Below, piece by piece: positions 14,227-21,588 of a DNA stretch of 23,864 nt. This stretch comes from Ruminococcus sp. 210702-SL.1.03. Lineage in GTDB: Bacteria; Bacillota; Clostridia; Oscillospirales; Ruminococcaceae. The notes under the pieces were generated by a model. That model was given only the letters and a program-made list of their open reading frames with translations. It searched no databases and was not told the DNA's origin. Location of the stretch: assembly GCF_020559915.1 (NCBI RefSeq), contig NZ_JAJCLZ010000028.1, positions 1-23,864 of the forward strand. The letters are read 5' to 3'. The position numbers and the translations under genes were made by a program. The stretch's first letter is position 1; every line of letters starts with the position of its first letter.

Positions 14227-16578
14227 ATGTATATACAAACTATAGTATTAATTACGATGCACGCCGATCCGGCAATGGCTCCTGGATATGATGAATGGGG
14301 AGGAACTCATACGTACATGAAAGAGTTGCTAGATGAGTTCGGAAAAAGAAAAATTAGGTGTCTGATGTTTACAAGAAGATCCATGCAGTACCTTCCTTAC
14401 GAAGAACAGTATAATGAATATTGCACAGTCTATCGTTTAACAAATGGTGACAATGAACCAATGAGTAAAACGCTTTTAAAGAAATATCATTCTCAAAACG
14501 TGGAACAAATTCTTGAAATAATAAAGAAGCAGGGTAGACTGCCTGAAAAGCTTCATAGTGTATATTGGAACAGTGGAAGAATCGCAGCTGATTTAAGTGA
14601 AAAATTAGAAATTCCTTTTGTTCATAGCATCATATCTAATTCAAGGGGAAGAGTAAAGCGTGGAGCTTATGAACCAATGCCCGAGCGTGAATTTTATGAG
14701 CAAGAAATTTACGATAAAGCACAATGGCTTATTTGCGTTTCCGATGATGAGGCAGCGGATCTTATGACCCTGTATAATGTTGATAAAGATAAGATCGTAG
14801 TTGCGGGACAGTATATTCATGAATCATTTGTTATGCCCTCCCATGATCCAAATGATTTCCCTAGACTCAACTCTACGATTTCACGCGGCAGTCAAATAGC
14901 AGCGGCTGAGAAATATAATAAAATTGCTCAGCCCAAATCATACGATACATTCTGGGCGCAAAAAGCGTTTACATATATCGGAAGAATGGATAGGAATAAG
15001 GGGTTGAAACACATTTTTTCCTCTTGGAATATGCTGTATAATAAGTATAAAAATCTTTGCCCGCCATTATGGCTAGCTGGAGGTAGTTTGCCGGAAATTG
15101 AAATGATCAGAAGTGATTTCAAAGAAATAAATCCTGATTTAACAATACTGGAACAATACGGAAAAATCGTTTGGTGGGGCTGTATTGATCCTTATGGATT
15201 AAGTACTGTTCTTCTCAGAACATCGGTATTACTGACACATTCACTGTACGAACCCGGCGGACGTGTTGCTGTTGAAGCGATGTGTGAAGGTGTTCCCGTT
15301 ATAGGGACACCAAACGGGTTTGCCAAAGATACTATAACCGACTGGTATAATGGTTTTCTTGTTAAATTCGGTGACGTAGCGGAATTAAGCGCTCGCATGG
15401 AACATTTCATAAGGCAACCATATTTAAGCAATACATTAGGACAAAATGCGATAGCTGCTGCAAAAGAACTAATGGGTTCATGGCGGTTTATTGAAAAACA
15501 TTTAAAGTGCTACTTTGATTGTGAATCATCGCCTAAAGATGAAAATAATGCAAAACCTGTACTATCACACAAGAAAATTAATCTTTACCCTTATTGCATC
15601 AGCAGATATTCTGATGAAACAATAAAACAGTTTTTCCATAAATGCAGTGGCTGTACTGCAGAACAGCTACATATACTAACAAACCAAAACAACTCGTCAG
15701 ATGTTTATATGGTAAAATGCAATAACAATCAATATGTTATAAAAAGGACTTACACCCGCCTTGCAATAAGTCCTATGTATAATCCTGTTCGTAAAAATGA
15801 GTATGCTCGTAATGCCGGTAAAATGTTTAAAACTGAATTACAGGCTTATAAGAGAATCAATAGCCCATTATTGGTAGGATATGATGAGTTTCATGCTCTT
15901 CTCCTGCTAAAAAAAGCAGAACCTTTCTATGTATCAAGTGTTGACAGACTTAAGTTGTGCATAAAAAATGTCCTGAACAACTGTCAGATAAGCAAAGATG
16001 AACGAGAAAAATACATTGACATAATATTATTGAATGATACTCCCGACAAAACAATTGAGAAGCTGAACAATGAAATTGAAGATTTCTTTTTTGACCCTTC
16101 TTGCCGTTTCTCAGGTAAATTATGTTGGCAAACTGCAGCAGAAATGCTTAATTATAATAGATCAAGCATACCAAGCTGTATCTTCATGGTCTTAATTGAT
16201 TGCGTAAAACATTTTTCCTCAACTGATGAAGAAAACACTTTGGAAAGGCTATGTGCTGTGAATACCGATCTGACATTTGACCATGTTTATTTCTTCGATG
16301 GACAAATCTGCATGATAGATCATGAAAAAACAGCGGTTGGCGAACCCGAAGCCGGTGTAGCCAGGTTAATCCATGATTTTATTATACAGCAAAAATTAGA
16401 GAAATCAATGCTGCCGGAATTATTTCTTGCGATGAACGAAATAGATGGGTTAAGAGTCAGAAATTTAATTTCATTTGTTGCTTTTGGCTTTTTTCATGAT
16501 ATAATAGAAAAAAATGTAATCTATTGTACCAATGATACTGAAAATCTCAAAATTTTGCAGGAACTTATGAGGTTGTAA
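14227..16578 (+). CDS. Fusion of GT4 glycosyltransferase and APH-like phosphotransferase
   Basis: The 783-residue protein starts at ATG 14227, with no ribosome site upstream. The first Rossmann strand (TIVLIT) begins right there, so little is missing. Residues 1-430 are a GT-B family 4 transferase: EWGGTHTYMKELL (donor/acceptor loop, Gly25-Gly26), YIGRMDRNKGLKHI, LWLAGG and the E-x7-E motif EPGGRVAVE (Glu342, Glu350). Residues about 470-783 resemble an aminoglycoside/choline kinase-like fold: VIKRTY with Lys506, a catalytic-loop-like NTDLTFDHVYF (Asp681, with His686 where Asn is usual) and the metal-site motif ICMIDHEKTAVGEPEAG (Asp698). It probably glycosylates and phosphorylates a small acceptor, with the deacetylase 2 bases downstream. 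GT4 plus PIG-L recalls MshA/MshB and BshA/BshB thiol synthesis. The substrate is unknown. Confidence 0.78.
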   Translation: MYIQTIVLITMHADPAMAPGYDEWGGTHTYMKELLDEFGKRKIRCLMFTRRSMQYLPYEEQYNEYCTVYRLTNGDNEPMSKTLLKKYHSQNVEQILEIIKKQGRLPEKLHSVYWNSGRIAADLSEKLEIPFVHSIISNSRGRVKRGAYEPMPEREFYEQEIYDKAQWLICVSDDEAADLMTLYNVDKDKIVVAGQYIHESFVMPSHDPNDFPRLNSTISRGSQIAAAEKYNKIAQPKSYDTFWAQKAFTYIGRMDRNKGLKHIFSSWNMLYNKYKNLCPPLWLAGGSLPEIEMIRSDFKEINPDLTILEQYGKIVWWGCIDPYGLSTVLLRTSVLLTHSLYEPGGRVAVEAMCEGVPVIGTPNGFAKDTITDWYNGFLVKFGDVAELSARMEHFIRQPYLSNTLGQNAIAAAKELMGSWRFIEKHLKCYFDCESSPKDENNAKPVLSHKKINLYPYCISRYSDETIKQFFHKCSGCTAEQLHILTNQNNSSDVYMVKCNNNQYVIKRTYTRLAISPMYNPVRKNEYARNAGKMFKTELQAYKRINSPLLVGYDEFHALLLLKKAEPFYVSSVDRLKLCIKNVLNNCQISKDEREKYIDIILLNDTPDKTIEKLNNEIEDFFFDPSCRFSGKLCWQTAAEMLNYNRSSIPSCIFMVLIDCVKHFSSTDEENTLERLCAVNTDLTFDHVYFFDGQICMIDHEKTAVGEPEAGVARLIHDFIIQQKLEKSMLPELFLAMNEIDGLRVRNLISFVAFGFFHDIIEKNVIYCTNDTENLKILQELMRL

Positions 16579-16580
16579 AA

Positions 16581-17351
16581 ATGAATCTTCTTGTAATTGC
16601 TCCACATCAAGATGATGAGATTCTAAGCGCATTTTTACTGATGCATAATGTGCTGGAGAAAAATGGAACTGTAAACATACTGTATGCGACAAACGGAGAT
16701 TACAGGGGAATAGACTATGCATATACACGTTATTATGAAAGTTTGAATGCGCTGTCATTACTTGGTATATGTGAAGATCATATGCTGTACTTAGGATATG
16801 CAGATACCGGAATGAGCAAAGAAAAAAGCTTTCTAATGCGCTTAAGAAGCACTCCTGAACAGCAAAATTCTCCTGTATCATCTTGTACATATCATCCGGC
16901 GAATAAGGAAACTGTCCATTCTTTGCATACGGAAACTCAAGCTGAATACACAAGTCAGAATTTCCTTGACGACTTGGTATACGCAATAAGATCATGTTCG
17001 CCGAGTTTAATCGCAGCCCCGTCAATATTTGATTTGCATGGGGATCATTATGCCTGTGCAATGTATTTATATGATGCACTAAGAATCATTAATCATCCCA
17101 TAAAAGTTCTTTCTTATTTGATACATACTGAAAATGAAGATGTTTGGCCAAATAGAAAAAGTGATATTTTCCAACCGCCTAAAAATCTTACCACTTTTCA
17201 CTGGATCTATGTTTATGGAAACAAAGAAGCTGTTTCCGCCAAAAGAAACGCTATTTCAGCTTTTTCTTCTCAATCACCTTCGGCTGATAACTGCTTTTTG
17301 TATTCATTTGCAAAGCAAAACGAGCTTTTCCTTTTAGAATCTATCCAATAA
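16581..17351 (+). CDS. PIG-L/LmbE-family N-deacetylase
   Basis: The 256-residue protein starts 2 bases after the glycosyltransferase-kinase stop, so the two are co-translated. The zinc motif PHQDDE (residues 8-13: His9, Asp11, Asp12) and the second site LHGDH (His153, His156) are both present, so the enzyme looks active. This family removes acetyl groups from N-acetylglucosamine-type sugars in mycothiol, bacillithiol, teicoplanin and GPI pathways. Here it likely acts on the product of the upstream GT4. No cysteine ligase or BshC-like gene is nearby, so a true thiol cofactor pathway is not supported. Its last 11 bases overlap the convergent STAND gene. Confidence 0.88.
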   Translation: MNLLVIAPHQDDEILSAFLLMHNVLEKNGTVNILYATNGDYRGIDYAYTRYYESLNALSLLGICEDHMLYLGYADTGMSKEKSFLMRLRSTPEQQNSPVSSCTYHPANKETVHSLHTETQAEYTSQNFLDDLVYAIRSCSPSLIAAPSIFDLHGDHYACAMYLYDALRIINHPIKVLSYLIHTENEDVWPNRKSDIFQPPKNLTTFHWIYVYGNKEAVSAKRNAISAFSSQSPSADNCFLYSFAKQNELFLLESIQ

Positions 17352-20307
17352 TAAAAATATCTCCATTATAAATATAAATGCTTTTCAGTTCAAGCTGTTC
17401 GTGATGATTAATGAGCTGATTTATTGTCTTGAGGTAATGTTTTTTTATTTTGTCAGGAAATCTGAATTCATCAGCTATTTTTTCAGCCGAGATATAATCT
17501 GCTCTTTGACTTGCTTTTGTGTCAAATAATAGCTGGCTGCACTTGCCTACAACAAGAAGCACCAGGTATTCCCTACTGGAGATAAAATCATCACATGATT
17601 CAATTAGGTTTTGAACTTTTGTAATTAATCCGGATTTAAAAATGCTGTACGCATCGTATAGCATTTTTATTAATTCTTCTTTGTTTCCAGAAGTGATAAA
17701 ATAGTTTACATAATTTAGTTTGCTACGCCAACTATAGTGCTTATATCCTGAATACTCCATTATTTCTGTCGCTTCTTTAAAGCATTTTACAGCTTCCGAT
17801 ACTTTGTCAGCCAGTAAAAAAGCGCAGCCTTTTATATTAAGTATTCTTCCAACTTCATCAAATACGCCGTGCGATTCAGCATATTTGATGCCAAGGTCAG
17901 AATGAGAGACGGCCTTATTAACCTCTTTCAAAAGCACTTTGCACATAGCCTTGTCCCCATATTCGTGAAAGGGGAAGCAGTAGAAGGTTTGGCTGTTGTT
18001 TACTTTTTCTATTATTTTACTGTAATATTCATATGACTTTTGGGGTTCGTATGACAATGAAATGCAGGCAAGATGACTGAGATGTTCAATATACAGGGTC
18101 TGGGAATTAGGTAAAGCCTTCAAAGCTGCACCAAAAACTTCCAGTGCCGCAGAATTGCCCTTGGTTTCTTTTATGTAGATTGCGTAATTGCTGCACACCT
18201 TTCCAAGATAATCATCCGGATTATCTTTCATTAATCCATCTATGCAGTTTTTAAAGTACTTATAATGTTCATTCAGAAGATCATCTGAAAATGCATAGTC
18301 TTTGAGTGCGATAGTACCCTTAAAATAGCAGATTGCTAATTCTGAATAGGATTCATCAAGTAAGTCCAACTGTCCCGAATTCACCAATGTTTGCAAGTGG
18401 TCTAATGTCAATCTTGCCTTGTCCAACATAAGTGATTTAATGATTGCATATACTTCAAGCTTTTTTATTAAATAGTTTGACAGTGCGTGAGCATTTTTGT
18501 TATTTTCAGAAATAGTTATTGCAAGTTCAATGAATTCCAACATTAACGTGAAATTGCGCTTTTGACCAAGTTCTTTGATTAACAAATCTATTTCTTTTGT
18601 AGCTTCCTCCAGTTTGCCTGCGTAAAATAAGCCATATATTATGACATCTTTATATTTTCCAGGATTATGGGTACAGAAATCTAAAATCAATTCGGAAATA
18701 TTTTGCTCATTTACCAAATCAGACGTTTCTTTCATTACAGCCTGTTTAACAAATTCATTTGAGACAAATATATAGCGATCCTCTCTGACGATGATTCCTT
18801 CTTTTAAAAGTGAACTGTATGATAAATTCAAATATGAACACAAATCAATGGGAATGCGACAGTTCAACATTTTTAGCAGATAAAATAGTTTTTTATCTTT
18901 TTTCTTACAAGAGTTGATTATTTGCGATGTTATATCGGACAGATCGTTTGGTGTCAACATATCCAATAATTCCATTGCTTTTTCGAAGTTTGGCGTATGC
19001 ATTCTTCTTTTTAGATTTTGGGAAATGAATTTTATATTATAAAATCGCGTACCTACTCTTTTTACAATTTGATTCGCAGTTTTTTCTGTGATATTCAATT
19101 CCTGGATAAACCAAGTTTTTGCTTGCTCTTCAGTGAGAGTGGCAATATCTATAATGGCATATTTATTAATTATTTTGTTATAAGCCATCAGGTTCTGCTT
19201 TTGCAGGTCATATTCTGATAAATCATATTCAATTATACATGGAATGTCTTTTTCCGAAAAAAGATTGATCAAATATACAAAGAAATCATTAACTTCCTGA
19301 TTAGCGGAATGAAAATTATCAAAATATACAACGTACTTTGTTTTAGGATAATGGCGTTTCATTATACATACTAAATATTCACATAATATATAGTTTGCCT
19401 CTATTTTTATAGAAAGAGAGGTTTGGTTTAATATGTATTTTATAAATTTACAAGTTTCCATAGAATAATTGTCATTGATAGTACGAGTTATGTAATCAAT
19501 ATCGTCTTCCTCAAACATACCTAAAAAACTATTGTCCGGTAATCCCCAAATATTGCGAATCAAATGAAGAATGACTTGTTCCTGATTCTGACACACATCC
19601 GCATTTAACCTTATACACATACAGTCGACAGTGTTTAATATTTTTCTTACAAAAGCACTTTTGCCCATGCCAATATAGCCTTGAACAATAAAGCTTTTAT
19701 TATTTTTGAGTAGTGAAACGGCTCTATTAAGCTCATTTGAATAAACCTGTGCAATAAAATCTGATTCTTTATTATCAGAATTAACTTGTGGTTTTTCAAT
19801 AATCTGCTTGCATATATTTTCGGAATCAGTGTTTAAAACAAGTGATGATATATGTTTGTTTTTTCTGCTTTTATTATTATCTTTTAAAAGCTCAGCCAAC
19901 TCTGTACTTACAGGTATATTGTTATTCTGGATGACATTTTCAATATCTGATCCTATTAATACTTTTATATTCAATTGACTTGAATCTCTAAAACGCAATA
20001 ATTGTTCTTCAAGTTGTGGAGTGAAATACTGATTAATCATAAAAACTAAGCTGTCGGTACAATTGTTATAGGCAATAATGACGTTCGCTGCAATATCTCG
20101 TAAGTTAACATTTTTCCCTCGGAGTTTGCATTCGAATAATACGCTGTACTGTTTATTTTTATATTTTATTGTTGCATCAATATCATATCCTCCATCTTTT
20201 GATGGCTGCGTTTTTTTTATTTTATTCAATGAATTTCCTAAAAGTTTTTTAACTATTTTTAAACACAGATCTTCAAAGTTACTTGAATTTTTTTGGAAAT
20301 CAGACAT
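17341..20307 (-). CDS. Avs-like STAND protein: Mrr-type nuclease, NTPase, TPR-like tail
   Basis: The 988-residue protein starts at a minus-strand ATG six bases after AGGAG. Residues 1-130 form an Mrr-like PD-(D/E)xK nuclease: NFEDLC (Glu12), KDGGYDIDAT (Asp42/Asp44) and LFECKLRG (Glu59-x-Lys61). Residues about 190-450 are a P-loop NTPase with Walker A GYIGMGKS (210-217) and Walker B KYVVYFDNF (Asp330). A winged-helix-like part follows, and from about 560 to the end there are helical TPR-like repeats, e.g. NSAALEVFGAALKALPNSQT. Nuclease-STAND-TPR is the architecture of Avs antiphage sensors, where the C-terminal part recognises a phage protein and the nuclease kills the infected cell. At 988 residues it is shorter than most Avs proteins I know. 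The function is inferred from architecture. Confidence 0.75.
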   Translation of the reverse strand: MSDFQKNSSNFEDLCLKIVKKLLGNSLNKIKKTQPSKDGGYDIDATIKYKNKQYSVLFECKLRGKNVNLRDIAANVIIAYNNCTDSLVFMINQYFTPQLEEQLLRFRDSSQLNIKVLIGSDIENVIQNNNIPVSTELAELLKDNNKSRKNKHISSLVLNTDSENICKQIIEKPQVNSDNKESDFIAQVYSNELNRAVSLLKNNKSFIVQGYIGMGKSAFVRKILNTVDCMCIRLNADVCQNQEQVILHLIRNIWGLPDNSFLGMFEEDDIDYITRTINDNYSMETCKFIKYILNQTSLSIKIEANYILCEYLVCIMKRHYPKTKYVVYFDNFHSANQEVNDFFVYLINLFSEKDIPCIIEYDLSEYDLQKQNLMAYNKIINKYAIIDIATLTEEQAKTWFIQELNITEKTANQIVKRVGTRFYNIKFISQNLKRRMHTPNFEKAMELLDMLTPNDLSDITSQIINSCKKKDKKLFYLLKMLNCRIPIDLCSYLNLSYSSLLKEGIIVREDRYIFVSNEFVKQAVMKETSDLVNEQNISELILDFCTHNPGKYKDVIIYGLFYAGKLEEATKEIDLLIKELGQKRNFTLMLEFIELAITISENNKNAHALSNYLIKKLEVYAIIKSLMLDKARLTLDHLQTLVNSGQLDLLDESYSELAICYFKGTIALKDYAFSDDLLNEHYKYFKNCIDGLMKDNPDDYLGKVCSNYAIYIKETKGNSAALEVFGAALKALPNSQTLYIEHLSHLACISLSYEPQKSYEYYSKIIEKVNNSQTFYCFPFHEYGDKAMCKVLLKEVNKAVSHSDLGIKYAESHGVFDEVGRILNIKGCAFLLADKVSEAVKCFKEATEIMEYSGYKHYSWRSKLNYVNYFITSGNKEELIKMLYDAYSIFKSGLITKVQNLIESCDDFISSREYLVLLVVGKCSQLLFDTKASQRADYISAEKIADEFRFPDKIKKHYLKTINQLINHHEQLELKSIYIYNGDIFIIG

Positions 20308-20367
20308 TTTATTTCTCCTAAGTTGATAATAAAGAGTTATCCTTCAATAACCCTCGTCACATATAAC

Positions 20368-20396
20368 ACCATATCACACTTTCCTAAAAAAGTCAA
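20368..20396 (-). promoter_or_regulatory. Promoter of the STAND gene
   Basis: On the minus strand, TTGACT (20396-20391), a 17-base spacer and TATGGT (20373-20368) with TGA directly before it (extended -10). It lies about 60 bases upstream of the STAND ATG and diverges from the integrase promoter. Confidence 0.6.
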
Positions 20397-20439
20397 TCAA
20401 CTTTTGAAAACTTTGTAAAAATTCACAAATCGTCTAAAT

Positions 20440-20468
20440 TTGTCGAACTCAAACAACTCTGATATAAT
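20440..20468 (+). promoter_or_regulatory. Promoter of the integrase gene
   Basis: TTGTCG (20440-20445), a 17-base spacer and TATAAT (20463-20468) preceded by TGA (extended -10). An imperfect dyad, TCGTCTAAATTTGTCGA (20430-20446), covers the -35 and could be an operator. A leader of about 90 bases then precedes the AAGGAGC ribosome site. No other gene is seen in 20308-20566. Confidence 0.65.
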
Positions 20469-20566
20469 ATAAGGTAGGTTTAAAAGCAAATTTATTCGTA
20501 AGCATTTGTGCTTTTGTGAATGTTGACCAAATTGCTTTGCCTAAGTATTTTTAAGGAGCTGTTTTG

Positions 20567-21475
20567 ATGTTTGAATATAGACCTTTTGTAGACCAATTTC
20601 TCGATTACTGCCGTTACCATAAAAAGCTTAGCGAAAAAACTGTGCGTGCATACAAAATCGACCTTTCGCAGTATGCACTGTTTTCCGATACGCTTTCAAA
20701 ACAAGCATTGTGGGATTATATCGAGTGCCTGAATAAAAAGTACAAGCCGAAAACCGTAAAGCGTAAGCTTGCTACGCTAAAAGCTTTTATCCATTTTCTC
20801 CTGTTGCAAGACTACATAGATTTTAACCCATTCGATAAGCTTGAAACTTCGATCAGAGAGCCTGTGCTGCTGCCCAAAACGATACCTCTCGACGTGATCG
20901 CTAAGATAATTTCCTTTTCTTATCAGCAGATAGGTTCAGCCCAAAGTGCCTACCAAATGAAATGTGCCGTCAGAAATGCCGCTGTAATTGAATTGCTTTT
21001 TGCTACAGGTGCAAGGATAGCTGAGATATGTACTCTTAAACCGGAAAATGTTGATCTTTTAGGACGATCCGTTAAGTTTTACGGCAAAGGTTCAAAAGAA
21101 CGCCTTATACCCGTGGAAAATATGGCTGTTCTCAGCATACTTAAAAGGTACAGACTTCTTTTTGAAGATAATATCTCCGTGTCAGGGTACTTCTTCGTCA
21201 ATAAGCTCGGCAGAAGAATGACAGAGCAATCGGTACGAAATATGCTGAGTTCATATTGCAATCAATGCGGTGTTGAAATGCACATAACGCCACATATGTT
21301 CCGTCACTCGTTTGCGACTCTGCTTTTGGAAGAGGACGTGGACATTCGTTACATACAAAGAATGTTGGGCCACAGCTCGATAACCACGACTCAGATCTAC
21401 ACGCACGTCACATCATCAAAGCAAAAGGAGATCTTAAAGACTAAGCACCCAAGAAACAAAATGGACTTTCAGTGA
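20567..21475 (+). CDS. XerC/D-type tyrosine recombinase (integrase)
   Basis: The start is ATG 20567, seven bases after AAGGAGC (20553-20559). TTG 20564 is one codon earlier. The 302-residue protein has a SAM-like core-binding domain (1-105, with LSEKTVRAYKIDLSQY) and a complete catalytic domain: Arg150 (ATGARIAE), Lys174 (YGKGSKER), His243-x-x-Arg246 (HMFRHSFA), His269 (MLGHSS) and nucleophile Tyr278 (TQIYTHV). It has the compact size of XerC/XerD and lacks the N-terminal arm-binding domain of Tn916-type integrases, so it probably uses a short core site. It lies between the cargo and the relaxase, 113 bases upstream of the latter, and likely integrates and excises the element. No attachment site pair was recognised within the window. 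Confidence 0.93.
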   Translation: MFEYRPFVDQFLDYCRYHKKLSEKTVRAYKIDLSQYALFSDTLSKQALWDYIECLNKKYKPKTVKRKLATLKAFIHFLLLQDYIDFNPFDKLETSIREPVLLPKTIPLDVIAKIISFSYQQIGSAQSAYQMKCAVRNAAVIELLFATGARIAEICTLKPENVDLLGRSVKFYGKGSKERLIPVENMAVLSILKRYRLLFEDNISVSGYFFVNKLGRRMTEQSVRNMLSSYCNQCGVEMHITPHMFRHSFATLLLEEDVDIRYIQRMLGHSSITTTQIYTHVTSSKQKEILKTKHPRNKMDFQ

Positions 21476-21521
21476 TATGTTATAACTAATAATATTATAT
21501 CATATAAGAATACATCGTGCT

Positions 21522-21551
21522 GTGAAATGTCAAAATTATTTGGTGAAATGT
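21522..21551. repeat. Direct repeat pair GTGAAATGT, 21 bases apart
   Basis: GTGAAATGT occurs at 21522-21530 and 21543-21551, spaced by two helical turns, in the 113-base gap before the relaxase ATG. It could be a binding site for a regulator. The gap also holds an AT-rich imperfect inverted repeat (about 21474-21504) after the integrase stop, without a T-run. Confidence 0.35.
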
Positions 21552-21588
21552 AACTTTGTGGTGCTTATTATCATAAGGAAGGTGTAAA

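Noticed and set aside
16471..17079. 202-codon minus-strand frame under the GT4-kinase and PIG-L genes
   Set aside because: It spans the junction of two well-supported plus-strand genes and has no recognisable domain.
16581..17351. Bacillithiol or mycothiol biosynthesis
   Set aside because: GT4 and PIG-L are shared with those pathways, but no cysteine-adding enzyme is present and the transferase carries a kinase-like domain not found in BshA or MshA.
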